Of a stretch of DNA of 64,000 nt, positions 1 through 8,075 are shown piece after piece (position 1 is the first letter of the stretch; each line of letters begins with the position of its first letter). Under the pieces are notes generated by a model. That model saw nothing but the letters and a program-made list of their open reading frames with translations, was not told the DNA's origin and ran no database searches. The stretch is from Streptomyces sp. NBC_00335 (lineage in GTDB: Bacteria > Actinomycetota > Actinomycetes > Streptomycetales > Streptomycetaceae): assembly GCF_036127095.1 (NCBI RefSeq), contig NZ_CP108006.1, forward strand, positions 8,113,501 to 8,177,500. The letters run 5' to 3'. Position numbers and translations under genes: made by a program.

Positions 1-1138
1 CCGGATCCGGACCGTCCCCGTACGAGCAGCCGTTCTCGGTGATGTACAGCGGCGGCAGCCGGTCGCCGTAGCGCTCGCGCAGGGTGGCGAGCAGCTCGCG
101 CAGCCCGTCCGGGACCACCGGCCAGTCGAAGTCGGTGCGTTCGTACCCCTCGATCTCCCGGATGGCGAAGGGGAGGCCGGAGGGGATCTCGATCCCGCCG
201 AAGGCGGAGGCGGCGGCCGGGGTGGGGGCGCCGACGAGCATCGGGTTGTAGTAGTTGACCCCGTACCAGTCCAGCGGTGCCGAGATCGCCTTGAGGTCCT
301 CGGCCACCGGGCCGGGCAGCAGGGATTCCAGGCCGTCCGGGTAGGCGCCGGTCAGGATCGGGTCGGCGAAGAGGCGGTTGGTGAGGGTGTCGTACAAGTC
401 GGCGGCGGCCCGGTCCTCTTCGCCCTCGCCGGCGGCCCATACGGGGCTGTGCGAGGCGGCTATCCCGATGTTGCGGGCGCCCGCCGCGCGCAGGGCCTGT
501 ACGCCCAGACCGTGGGCCAGCAGCTGGTGGTGGGCCGCGGGCAGGGCGTCGAACACGAGCTGCTTGCCGGGGGCGTGTTCGCCGAGGCCGTAGCCGAGGA
601 GGGTCACCTCGGCGGGTTCGTTGATGGTGATCCACATGGGCACCCGGTCCGCCAGCCGCTCCGCGACCACCGAGGCGTACGCCGCGAAACGCTCGGCCGT
701 GTCCCGCTCCAGCCAGCCGCCCCGTTCCTCCAGGGCGAGCGGGGTGTCCCAGTGGAAGAGGGTGGGCACCGGATCGATCCCCGCGGCGCACAGCTCGTCC
801 ACCAGCCGGTCGTAGAAGTCCAGCCCGGCCCGGTTGACGGCCCCGTGCCCGTCGGGCAGGACCCGCGACCAGGAGACGGAGAACCGGTAGGCGTCCACGC
901 CCAGTCCACCCATCAGCGCCACGTCCTCGCGGTAGCGGCGGTAGTGGTCGGTGGCCACCTCCGCGTGCGAGCCGTCCTTGACGCGCCCCCGCTCCCGGGT
1001 GAAGGCGTCCCAGGAGGAGGGCCCCCGGCCGTCGGCGGTGGGCGAGCCCTCGATCTGGAAGGCGGAGGCGGAGACCCCCCAGCGGAAGCCGGCCGGGAAA
1101 CGGGGCACGGAAGGCGTGGGCGGTACGGACGCTGTCAT
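1..1138 (-). CDS. GH1 beta-glucosidase, C-terminus cut by window edge
   Basis: Glycoside hydrolase family 1 enzyme that should release glucose from short beta-glucosides; no signal peptide, so cytoplasmic. The reading frame on the minus strand starts at ATG 1138 and runs off the left edge after 379 codons (full-length relatives are about 450-480). It has the family N-terminus (FRWGVSASAFQIEG), the acid/base motif TINEP (Glu174) and, just before the edge, the nucleophile motif ITENG (Glu368), so both catalytic residues are inside the window. It would process oligosaccharides made by the GH16 glucanase encoded upstream. A TTGACA-like -35 (1197-1202, minus) and a 16-bp palindrome (1178-1193) lie upstream. 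Confidence 0.93.
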   Translation of the reverse strand, partial: MTASVPPTPSVPRFPAGFRWGVSASAFQIEGSPTADGRGPSSWDAFTRERGRVKDGSHAEVATDHYRRYREDVALMGGLGVDAYRFSVSWSRVLPDGHGAVNRAGLDFYDRLVDELCAAGIDPVPTLFHWDTPLALEERGGWLERDTAERFAAYASVVAERLADRVPMWITINEPAEVTLLGYGLGEHAPGKQLVFDALPAAHHQLLAHGLGVQALRAAGARNIGIAASHSPVWAAGEGEEDRAAADLYDTLTNRLFADPILTGAYPDGLESLLPGPVAEDLKAISAPLDWYGVNYYNPMLVGAPTPAAASAFGGIEIPSGLPFAIREIEGYERTDFDWPVVPDGLRELLATLRERYGDRLPPLYITENGCSYGDGPDP

Positions 1139-1177
1139 GCGGACTCGCTTCGGTCTCGGGGACGTTCACGGCACTTT

Positions 1178-1193
1178 CGGGTCCCCGGACCCG
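1178..1193. promoter_or_regulatory. 16-bp palindrome in the beta-glucosidase promoter
   Basis: CGGGTCC-CC-GGACCCG is a perfect inverted repeat 40 bp before the GH1 start and just downstream of a TTGACA-like element (1197-1202, minus strand). It may be an operator or a short terminator stem for the preceding lipoprotein gene; no T-run follows, so an operator is slightly favoured. It differs from the GGGAGCGCTCCC elements near the LacI gene. Confidence 0.35.
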
Positions 1194-1219
1194 CCCTGTC
1201 AATGGAAAGTGAACAATTC

Positions 1220-1747
1220 TCAACTTTTACCGGAGCGTGCCGCGTCGAGCAGGGCGAGCTGTTCCGAGCCGGCCTTCTCCAGCTCACCGGCGAGCTCCCG
1301 CGCCTCCCCGGCCCCGCCCGAGGCGCGTTCACCCGCGCAGAGCAGCAGGGACTGCGCGAGGTGGGCGCGCAAGGCGGTGGCGAAGAGCCGGTCGAACTCC
1401 TCCCCCGACAGGGCTCCGGCCCTGCGCAGGGTGTCGGCGGACACCATGCCCGGCATGTCGTGCCCCTCGTGCGGGCGGGTGTCGGGCGCCCCGGACCGGG
1501 CCAGGAGCCCGCGCAGCACGGCCAGTTCGGCCTCCTGCCGGTCCGCCGCCCGCCCTGCGAACCGCGCCAGCGCCGGGTCCGCGGTGCGCGCCGGCGCCAG
1601 ATCCGTCAGCAGCCGGGCCCGCTCGTCCATCGGGATCATCAGCTGGATCCAGGCGACATCGGTGGCGTTGAAGGCCGCGGCCCGCGGCGTCCCGGCCACC
1701 GGCTGCGTGCTGCAGCCGGTGACCAGGAGCGCCGCGAGCAGCAGCAC
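1220..1747 (-). CDS. DUF305-like lipoprotein lacking the HH motif
   Basis: Small lipoprotein of about 175 residues. The start chosen is GTG 1747, giving a very short signal peptide ending in the lipobox LVTGC. An upstream in-frame CTG at 1768, overlapping the previous stop codon, would give a more usual length (LSRRPVRVLLLAALLVTGC), so the start is uncertain. The body matches DUF305: FNATDVAWIQLMIP, then a His/Met-rich HEGHDMPGM segment and a C-terminal helix. Typical DUF305 proteins have MIPHHxQA; here it reads MIPMDERA, so the putative metal-binding His pair is missing. It lies directly behind the DUF1996 gene (17 bp or less), implying co-transcription. Confidence 0.75.
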   Translation of the reverse strand: MLLLAALLVTGCSTQPVAGTPRAAAFNATDVAWIQLMIPMDERARLLTDLAPARTADPALARFAGRAADRQEAELAVLRGLLARSGAPDTRPHEGHDMPGMVSADTLRRAGALSGEEFDRLFATALRAHLAQSLLLCAGERASGGAGEARELAGELEKAGSEQLALLDAARSGKS

Positions 1748-1764
1748 CCGTACGGGCCGCCGGC

Positions 1765-3135
1765 TCAGAACGTACCGGCGGAGTTGCACTTGGCGCTCTG
1801 TACGACGCAGTCCTTCACGCGCTGCCCCAGGGCCGCGTTCTCCCAGGCGTTGAAGAAGTCGCCGTGGATGGAGGAGGCCATGCCCGAGGACAGGGAGAGG
1901 CCGTCCGGGTTGCCGCCGGTCGGGTAGCCGATCACGAAGGAGACGGAGGGGATGGCCACCGGATAGGCGCCCCCGCACTTGCCGTTGACGGTGGTGAAGG
2001 AGACGTGCGACTTGTGGTCGGGGCTGTCGAGGTGCTTGCCGTCCCAGCAGTCGGGGAAGACGAGCTGGTACACGAGCTTGGCGTTCGGCGCGCACACCGG
2101 CCAGTTGCCGTCGGCGCTGCGGCCGATCTCGCCGCCCTCGCCCGCGCACCAGAACTGGTTCACCGAGCCGGCCGGAGTGGGCACCTGAGATCTGGCGTTG
2201 CCCGCGATCATCCGGAAGCCCTGCGGGAACGGCACCGTGGCCGTGGGGTCGGCCAGCCGGGACCCGTAGTAGACGATCATCCCCTCGGGCTCGACGGCCT
2301 TCCCCCGCTCGTAGAGGGTCGGGATCCAGTAGCTGGAGAGGTCCTTGGCGGGGGCGCAGCTCGTCGCGGTGTGCGCGGCCAGGGACTCCGCCGTGCTGAA
2401 GGCGTCCGTACTGCGGTTGCCGAAGAAGCTGTGCATGTGCGACGCACCCGGCAGGCCCGGGGCCACGATCGGGTCGTCGGGCTTGGAATGGCTGTAGACG
2501 CAGGTGGCGTTGAACTCCGGGACCCGGACGGCGTTCGCGGGGACGGGCGCCGGGGTCATCGCCCGGAATCCGGCCAGCTGCGCGTCCCACTTCGCCTGGT
2601 CCACCTTCACCCAGCCCTGCGAGGAACCGGCGGCGAACGAGAACCAGTTGATGTTCACGAAGTCCCCGGCCCCGCTGCCGCGCAGGACCGCGAACACCGA
2701 CTGGGGGCCCGCGGGATGGGCGGCCACGTCGGCGGTCCGCGTGGCCCAGCTCTGCCAGCCGCCGGTGGCGGTGATGTCGAACTGCGCGAGCAGCGGGCCC
2801 GTCACGGACCCGGTGCGCAGCTCGACGGCGCCGGCGCCCCCGACCGCGGAGGCCACCCGGGCCGAGACGGTCAGGGGGCCGGAGGCGCCCAGGTCGACGT
2901 TGTCGAAGCGCATCCAGTCACTGCTCGCCAGGTACGCGGCGTTCTGGCCGCCGCCCGTGTCGCCGGTCGTTTCGAGCTGTACGCCGGACTGCGCCGCGTA
3001 CGACTCCGCCTGGACGAGCACGGTGTCGGCGGCCCGGGCGGGGGTGCTGGTCACCGTGGCTCCGAGGCTCGCGGCCAAGGCGGTGGCCAGGGCGCCCGCG
3101 AGGAGGGCGTGGAGCGTGAACCGGGGTTTTCGCAT
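1765..3135 (-). CDS. Secreted CBM6 plus DUF1996 protein
   Basis: Secreted protein of 456 residues. ATG 3135 was chosen because it starts a clear signal peptide (MRKPRFTLHALLAGALATALAA...ARA); the frame is open further upstream but without sensible signal features. Residues about 35-160 resemble a carbohydrate-binding module of family 6 (QAESYA at the start, GDFVNINWFSF at the end). The remainder is DUF1996, recognised by ASHMHSFFGNRSTDA, PDCWDGKHLDSPDHKSH and several conserved Cys. DUF1996 is common in fungal and actinobacterial secretomes and has no assigned reaction. Location between a glucanase and a beta-glucosidase, plus the sugar-binding module, suggests a role at polysaccharide surfaces; this is inference. 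Confidence 0.82.
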   Translation of the reverse strand: MRKPRFTLHALLAGALATALAASLGATVTSTPARAADTVLVQAESYAAQSGVQLETTGDTGGGQNAAYLASSDWMRFDNVDLGASGPLTVSARVASAVGGAGAVELRTGSVTGPLLAQFDITATGGWQSWATRTADVAAHPAGPQSVFAVLRGSGAGDFVNINWFSFAAGSSQGWVKVDQAKWDAQLAGFRAMTPAPVPANAVRVPEFNATCVYSHSKPDDPIVAPGLPGASHMHSFFGNRSTDAFSTAESLAAHTATSCAPAKDLSSYWIPTLYERGKAVEPEGMIVYYGSRLADPTATVPFPQGFRMIAGNARSQVPTPAGSVNQFWCAGEGGEIGRSADGNWPVCAPNAKLVYQLVFPDCWDGKHLDSPDHKSHVSFTTVNGKCGGAYPVAIPSVSFVIGYPTGGNPDGLSLSSGMASSIHGDFFNAWENAALGQRVKDCVVQSAKCNSAGTF

Positions 3136-3228
3136 GGCGAATCCTGCCTGCCGGTGGGGGAGGGGGAGAGGGAGGGCGGAGCGGAGGAAGGGGGCCACCG
3201 GGCGGTGGACCGGGCGGCCCCCGGTGGG

Positions 3229-4944
3229 TCACTGGTAGACGCGCACGTAATCGACGAGCATCCGTGCCGGGAACGGCGTGGTGGCGTCCGTCGGACCGGG
3301 CCAGTCACCGCCCACCGCGAGGTTGAGGATCATGTAGTGGGGGTGGTCGAAGATCCACGGCCCGCGGGTGCGCTCCACCTGCTCCTTGTCGAGCGTGAAG
3401 ACGGTCCGCCCGTCCAGGCTGTAGACGATGCCCTTGCTGGTCCAGTCGGCGGCCCAGACGTGGTAGTCGTCGGAGAAGTCCGCGTCCTGCGGCAGCTTGT
3501 ACGGGCCGCCGATCCCGCCGCCGCCGTTGTAGGCGGGTGCGTGGACGGTGGAGTACGAGGTCTTCACGTCCTTGCCGAGGACCTCCATGATGTCGATCTC
3601 GCCGTTGTACGGCCACGGCCGCCCGGTCAGGAAGTCACCGCCCATCATCCAGAACGCGGGCCACAGCCCGTTGCCCTTGGGGACCTTGATCCGGGCCTCG
3701 ACGCGCCCGTACGTGAACTGGAACGTGGCCCCGGTGTTCATCCGCGCCGAGGTGTACTGGCAGGTGGTGCTGCCGGTCAGCGGGTCGGGCGGGCAGCCCT
3801 TGCCGGGCGTGGCCTCCTTGCGGGCCTCCATGACGAGGTGGCCGGCGCCGTCCGTCGCGGCGTTCTGGTGGTCGGTGTAGTACTCCAGCTCACCGTTCTG
3901 TCCGGTGCCCGGGTCCGCCCGCCACTTGGCCGGGTCGGGCTTCCCGGCCGAGGGGCCGTCGAACTCGTCGCTCCACACCAGCCTCGGCGGGTTCGCGGGG
4001 TCCGGGGGCAGCGGCGGGGGAGTCACCGGGGCGCCGCCGGTGCCGTACACCTGGAACTCCCACAGCGAGTAGCCGTACGGGGTCGCGCGCTCGGTGCCGT
4101 ACATCCGCACGTACCGCCCGGAGCCCGAGACGGTCAGGGTCTGTTTGAAGCCCGTGCCCGCCGTCGTGGAGTAGACCGAGGTCCAGGCGTTCCCGTCCGG
4201 GGAGACCTGGATCTGGAAGGACTTCGCGTAGGCCGGGTCCCACTGGAGGACCACCTTGCTGATCTGAGCGGGTGCGCCGAGGTCCACGGAGATCCAGCCG
4301 GGATCGGTCCAGCCCGTGGTGGGGCTGGTCGCCCAACGGGAGGCGGGATCGCGGTCGAAGGCCCTGGCCGGGACGCACTCCCAGCAGTTCCCGTCGGCCT
4401 GCGAGGAGGAGGCCGCGCCCGTCCTGCCGTACGAGAGGAGGGCGTCGCCGCCGCCGCCGGTGCCGGGGGCGCCGTAGACCTGGAACTCCCAGAGGGAGTA
4501 GCCGTATCCGGTGGCGCGCTGGGTGCCGTACATCCGCACGTATCGGCCGGTTCCGGAGACGGTCAGGTTCTGGATGCCGCCGGCGCCGGCGGTCGTCCCG
4601 TAGACCGTGGTCCAGTTCGCCGCGTCGTGCGAGACCTGGATCTGGAAGGCCTTGGCGTACGCGGCCTCCCAGTTGAGGGAGACCCTGCTGAGCGTGGCGG
4701 CGGACCCCAGGTCCACCTGGATCCACTGCGGGTCGGAGAAGGCGCTGGACCAGCGGGTGCCGGCGTTCCCGTCGACGGCGCTCGCGGGGCTGTAGCCGGG
4801 TTCGCTGCCGGAGACGGTCACCGATCTGCCCTGCGACAGCAGGGATTCGGCGGCGCGGGCGGGGGAGGCGGGGAGGGTGCTGAGGGTGAGGAGGGTGAAG
4901 GCGACGGCGAAGAGTAAGCCGAGGCGGCGCAGCGACGGAGGCAC
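3229..4944 (-). CDS. GH16 endo-beta-glucanase with two F5/8C modules
   Basis: Secreted 571-residue glycoside hydrolase. GTG 4944 is preferred over the longer frame because AGGAG lies 6 bases ahead and a signal peptide follows at once (RRLGLLFAVAFTLLTL...ARA). Two F5/8 type C (CBM32-like) modules occupy about residues 35-165 and 175-310; each has the DPQWIQVDLG/DPGWISVDLG signature and ends in YSLWEFQVYG. The GH16 domain follows (about 330-571), with the catalytic signature EIDIME (Glu449 and Glu454). GH16 enzymes of this architecture usually cut beta-1,3- or mixed-linkage glucans such as laminarin. A GGGAGCGCTCCC operator sits about 60 bp upstream. Confidence 0.92.
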   Translation of the reverse strand: MPPSLRRLGLLFAVAFTLLTLSTLPASPARAAESLLSQGRSVTVSGSEPGYSPASAVDGNAGTRWSSAFSDPQWIQVDLGSAATLSRVSLNWEAAYAKAFQIQVSHDAANWTTVYGTTAGAGGIQNLTVSGTGRYVRMYGTQRATGYGYSLWEFQVYGAPGTGGGGDALLSYGRTGAASSSQADGNCWECVPARAFDRDPASRWATSPTTGWTDPGWISVDLGAPAQISKVVLQWDPAYAKSFQIQVSPDGNAWTSVYSTTAGTGFKQTLTVSGSGRYVRMYGTERATPYGYSLWEFQVYGTGGAPVTPPPLPPDPANPPRLVWSDEFDGPSAGKPDPAKWRADPGTGQNGELEYYTDHQNAATDGAGHLVMEARKEATPGKGCPPDPLTGSTTCQYTSARMNTGATFQFTYGRVEARIKVPKGNGLWPAFWMMGGDFLTGRPWPYNGEIDIMEVLGKDVKTSYSTVHAPAYNGGGGIGGPYKLPQDADFSDDYHVWAADWTSKGIVYSLDGRTVFTLDKEQVERTRGPWIFDHPHYMILNLAVGGDWPGPTDATTPFPARMLVDYVRVYQ

Positions 4945-5002
4945 GGCGGCTCCTGGAAACGAGGGGGGAGGGGAAGTGTGGAGGGAGGCGGAGAGGGGGC
5001 TG

Positions 5003-5014
5003 GGGAGCGCTCCC
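5003..5014. promoter_or_regulatory. LacI-family operator GGGAGCGCTCCC upstream of GH16
   Basis: Perfect 12-bp palindrome 59 bp upstream of the GH16 GTG start. It matches the known CebR/BglR-type operator core of Streptomyces sugar regulators. The same core recurs at 6311-6322, right after the adjacent LacI gene, so the local LacI protein is the likely ligand. Confidence 0.75.
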
Positions 5015-5213
5015 TGAGGGGTGAGGATGGGGTGGCCCCCCAGGGCTGTCAAGGTGTCCCGTCATCCGGTGGACATATGGGCGACTTCGGTTCGTCCCCT
5101 GATGGAGCGTTCTCTCGATGCCCGCGCAACCCGCGGTGAGCCGTGCTGACCAGGCAGGATCCGGAGCGGGCCGCGACCCGGTCCGGACGCACGGGCAACC
5201 CACTGCGGAACTG

Positions 5214-5266
5214 CGACTGTTGACAGTCGATCAGGCTCCGGTCCACCATCGCGGGAGAACGCTCCC
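5214..5266 (+). promoter_or_regulatory. Candidate promoter and operator of the LacI gene
   Basis: A TTGACA -35 (5220-5225) lies in the loop and right arm of the palindrome CGACTG-TTGA-CAGTCG (5214-5229). A CACCAT -10-like hexamer follows after 18 bp (5244-5249). GGGAGAACGCTCCC (5253-5266), a relaxed form of the GGGAGCGCTCCC operator, would span the start point. This arrangement suggests autorepression. The -10 is a poor match, so the promoter is a proposal. Confidence 0.45.
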
Positions 5267-5317
5267 CCGCGAGCCGTCCGTCCGACCCGGCGGCGCCGCC
5301 GAACGGAACGGGCCGGA

Positions 5318-6310
5318 ATGAAAAGACCCACGCTGGAAGTGGTCGCCGCCCGCGCGGGCGTGTCCCGATCGAGCGTCTCCCGTGTCGTCAACGGGGAGGC
5401 CACGGTCGCACCCGAGATCCGCGAGGTCGTCCTGCGGGCCGTGCGCGAACTGGGCTACGTGCCCAACGCCGCCGCCCGCAACCTGGTCACCCGCCGGACC
5501 CAGGCGGTCGCCGTGGTCGTCTCCGACCCGCCCCAGGGCGTGGTCTCCGACGACCCCCTCTTCTCCACCGTGGTCCGCGCCGTCAGCAGGGAACTGGAGG
5601 CCGCCGGAAAACAGGTCGTGCTCATGCTCGCCGAATCCGACCGGAGCCGGGCCCGGGTCGAGGAGTACGTGGCCGGCGGACACGTGGACGGCGTCATGCT
5701 CGTCGCCCTGCACGGCACGGACCCGCTGCCCGCGGCCCTGGCCAGGACGGGCCTGCCGGTCGCCTCGTTCAACCGCACCTGCGCCCCCGAGGTGCCGTAC
5801 GTGGAGCTGGACAACGCGGCCGGCGCCGCGCTGGCCGTACGCCACCTCCTGGCACGGGGTCGGCGCCGGATCGCCACCATCACCGGACCGCTGGACCTCT
5901 TCGAGTCCCGCGAGCGCCTCGACGGCTACCGCGCCGCCCTGCGCGACACCGGCCGCCGGTCCATCGTGGCGCTGGGCGATTTCACCCGGGCCTCCGGAGC
6001 CGAGGCCATGCGGCAGCTGCTGGAGGACGACCCGGAACTGGACGCGGTGTTCGCGGCCAACGACCTGATGGCGATCGGCGCCCTGCGCACCCTGCGGCAG
6101 GTGGGCCTGCGGGTCCCCGAGGACGTGGCCGTCGTCGGCTTCGACGACATCGAGGCCGCCGCGTACACCGTCCCGGCCCTCACCTCCGTACGCAGCCCCA
6201 TGGCCGACCAGGCCACGGCCACGGTCCGGCTGCTCCTGGGCCTGATCGAGGGAGGCTCCAGGGACCGGGTGGTCATGCCGAACGCCCTCGTGGTCCGCGA
6301 ATCCTCCTGA
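5318..6310 (+). CDS. LacI-family transcriptional regulator
   Basis: 330-residue repressor. N-terminal helix-turn-helix (LEVVAARAGVSRSSVSRVVNGEATVA, residues 5-31) with hinge helix YVPNAAARNLV, then a periplasmic-binding-protein-like effector domain ending in DVAVVGFDDIEAAAYTVPALTSV. ATG 5318 is the natural start for the family. It is divergent from the GH16 gene. GGGAGCGCTCCC-like operators at 5003, 5253 and 6311 bracket it, making it the likely controller of the glucanase and beta-glucosidase group, released by a beta-glucoside such as cellobiose or laminaribiose (inference). Paralogue-like to CebR/BglR but I cannot say which. Confidence 0.92.
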   Translation: MKRPTLEVVAARAGVSRSSVSRVVNGEATVAPEIREVVLRAVRELGYVPNAAARNLVTRRTQAVAVVVSDPPQGVVSDDPLFSTVVRAVSRELEAAGKQVVLMLAESDRSRARVEEYVAGGHVDGVMLVALHGTDPLPAALARTGLPVASFNRTCAPEVPYVELDNAAGAALAVRHLLARGRRRIATITGPLDLFESRERLDGYRAALRDTGRRSIVALGDFTRASGAEAMRQLLEDDPELDAVFAANDLMAIGALRTLRQVGLRVPEDVAVVGFDDIEAAAYTVPALTSVRSPMADQATATVRLLLGLIEGGSRDRVVMPNALVVRESS

Positions 6311-6326
6311 GGGAGCGCTCCCTCAG
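6307..6326. promoter_or_regulatory. 20-bp perfect palindrome with LacI operator core
   Basis: CTGAGGGAGCGCTCCCTCAG reads identically on both strands and contains the GGGAGCGCTCCC core (6311-6322). It begins inside the stop codon of the LacI gene and lies 3' of both the LacI gene and the convergent PaaX gene. It may be a distal operator for looping with 5003/5253, or a terminator stem. Confidence 0.6.
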
Positions 6327-7162
6327 GTCCCGCTCGCCCCGGACGCGCCCGTCACGTCCTGTACGTGCCGCAGGCCGGGCCCCGCCAGGACCTCGTGCAG
6401 CTGCTGGAAGACCTGCCGGGCCCCCACGGCGTTCCAGTCGGGGGGGAGCAGCTCGGCGGGCAGGCCCGGGTCGAGGTAGGGCAGCCGGCGCCACTCGGTG
6501 AGCATCGGGACGTAGTGGCGGAAGGCCTCGGCGGCGTCGATGCCCTCCTGCAGGGCGAGCTTCGCGGCGACCGGTGCGTACGCGCCGGTGAACGTGGCGT
6601 ACTGGGCCTGGATCGCCGGGAAGTCCCACCAGGAGCTGACCGCTTCCGGAAGGTCGCTGAACGCGGCGTAGTCGGCGGCGGCGAACAGGTGGACGTACTC
6701 GCTGAGGCCGAGCCGGACGAGCATGTCGCGCGCGTCCTCCAGGAGCCGGCCCGGCGCCAGCCACACGCCGGGGGCGATGTTGCCGAAGCCGAGCCAGGTC
6801 AGCCTGGTGCGCAGCTGGTAGCGGTGGGCGCGCTCGGACTCCGGTACGGAGAAGACCGCCATGGCCCAGCCGTCGCCCAGGTCCGCCGGTTCGAGGCTGG
6901 CGAAGATGCGCCGGTCGCCGGCGTCGAAGACGGGATGGACGGCCGGGCTCAGCCGGTACCCGGTGGCCCCGCGGCGCTCCGGTTCGAGAACGCCCTTCTT
7001 CTTGAGCCGGGAGATGGCCGAGCGGACGGCCTGGCTCTCGACGCCGAGTTCCGACATGAGCGTGATCAGGTCGGCGACGGAGATCCAGCCGCCGCTCCCG
7101 CGCACGAAGGCCCCGTAGACCGTACTGATCAACGAGCTGGGCCTGAGGGGGCTGTCCGACAT
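6323..7162 (-). CDS. PaaX-family transcriptional regulator
   Basis: 279-residue regulator of aromatic catabolism. ATG 7162 is preferred over GTG 7168 because AAGG lies 5 bases before it. The N-terminal winged helix (GGWISVADLITLMSELGVESQAVRSAISRLKKKGVLEP) and the central and C-terminal PaaX domains (WLGFGNIAPGVWLAP; ARDMLVRLGL) are clear. PaaX of E. coli responds to phenylacetyl-CoA; members of the family sense aryl-CoA esters. As last gene of the salicylyl-CoA operon it probably senses an aryl-CoA intermediate such as salicylyl-CoA or gentisyl-CoA (inference). An inverted repeat (7163-7169/7187-7193) overlaps its own start and may be an operator. Confidence 0.88.
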   Translation of the reverse strand: MSDSPLRPSSLISTVYGAFVRGSGGWISVADLITLMSELGVESQAVRSAISRLKKKGVLEPERRGATGYRLSPAVHPVFDAGDRRIFASLEPADLGDGWAMAVFSVPESERAHRYQLRTRLTWLGFGNIAPGVWLAPGRLLEDARDMLVRLGLSEYVHLFAAADYAAFSDLPEAVSSWWDFPAIQAQYATFTGAYAPVAAKLALQEGIDAAEAFRHYVPMLTEWRRLPYLDPGLPAELLPPDWNAVGARQVFQQLHEVLAGPGLRHVQDVTGASGASGT

Positions 7163-7193
7163 GATCACCTTCCCGTGGTGTGGGGTGGTGATC
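7163..7193. promoter_or_regulatory. Inverted repeat GATCACC-N17-GGTGATC at the PaaX start
   Basis: Arms at 7163-7169 and 7187-7193 are exact inverted copies, spaced about 24 bp centre to centre, and overlap the PaaX ribosome binding site. Consistent with autorepression; no second copy was seen in the operon promoter at 15767-15850. Confidence 0.4.
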
Positions 7194-7225
7194 CTATCGA
7201 GGGGCGGCGGCCGGGCCGTCTCCGG

Positions 7226-8023
7226 TCACCCCGAGGCCGGCGTCCCCGGGAGCAGGGGAGCCTCCGCGTAGGCACCGGAGAGCAGATGACCGGCGCCGGG
7301 GGCGACGGCCGGCAGGTCGAGGGCGCGCAGCATCTGGTGGGCGGTGCAGACGGCCGCGGAGACGACCGGCTTGCCGAGCAGCTGCTCCGCCTCCTCGATG
7401 GCGCCGAGCGAGGGCATCTGCACGCAGGCCGACAGGACGACCGCGTCCGCGTCGGCGTAGTCCAGGGCGCGGGCCAGACCGGGCAGCCTGGCCGGGTCGT
7501 GGGCGGCCACGTCGAGGTTGTTCGGGATCTCCAGGGCCTGGTAGTCGAGGACCTCGATGCCCTCGTGGGTGAGGTAGTCGACGACGGTCTGCGTGAGCGG
7601 GCGCATGTACGGGGCCAGCAGGGCCACCTTCTTGGCGCCCATCGTGTGCAGCCCGTGGACCAGGGCGCCGGCGCTGGTGACCACGGGGGCGGGGGCCCCG
7701 TTCTCCACGGTGCGCCTGTGCAGGCGGTCCTCGGAGGTGCGGTGGTAGCCGAGGCCCATGCTCATGATGGCGACCAGGCAGGCGTAGCCGAGTACGTCGA
7801 CCCGCGCGTCCGAGAGCTCCACGGCGCAGCGGTCGGAATCGGCGTCCATGGCCTTGAGCTGCTCGGGCGTCACATGGGTCATGCGCATCCGGCTGGAGTG
7901 GAAGGTGAAGCGGTCGTCGGGCGCGACCTCCATGCGGGCGCGCAGGATCGCCGGCACCTCGGTTTCCATGGTGACGTTGGAACTCGGGACGATCTGACCG
8001 ATGCGGTAGGTACGGGGCGGCAC
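7226..8023 (-). CDS. Maleate cis-trans isomerase (Asp/Glu racemase superfamily)
   Basis: 265-residue enzyme of the maleate isomerase / arylmalonate decarboxylase group, converting maleate to fumarate in the cytoplasm. Two Cys are in the places expected for NicE-type enzymes: Cys82 (LGYACLVAIMSMG) and Cys200 (VVLSACVQMPS). The N-terminal RIGQIVPSSNVTMETE signature is also present. It lies 52 bp behind the FAH-family hydrolase. Its presence, and the absence of a maleylpyruvate isomerase gene, suggest that ring-cleavage product is hydrolysed directly to maleate plus pyruvate and the maleate then isomerised. Start ATG 8023 follows an AGGAGCC site. Confidence 0.87.
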   Translation of the reverse strand: MPPRTYRIGQIVPSSNVTMETEVPAILRARMEVAPDDRFTFHSSRMRMTHVTPEQLKAMDADSDRCAVELSDARVDVLGYACLVAIMSMGLGYHRTSEDRLHRRTVENGAPAPVVTSAGALVHGLHTMGAKKVALLAPYMRPLTQTVVDYLTHEGIEVLDYQALEIPNNLDVAAHDPARLPGLARALDYADADAVVLSACVQMPSLGAIEEAEQLLGKPVVSAAVCTAHQMLRALDLPAVAPGAGHLLSGAYAEAPLLPGTPASG

Positions 8024-8075
8024 GGGGGCTCCTCGATGGTCGGGACGGGGTGTTGGGGCAGGTGTCCGGCAGGGG

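Noticed and set aside
1864..4917. A 1,017-codon open frame on the plus strand
   Set aside because: It is antisense to the DUF1996 and GH16 genes; its Gly/Arg/Val-rich product has no domain, and the minus-strand genes have motifs and ribosome sites.
6307..6326. Only a terminator for the LacI gene
   Set aside because: The core is identical to the GGGAGCGCTCCC site before the GH16 gene, so regulator binding explains it at least as well; kept as regulatory with the alternative noted.
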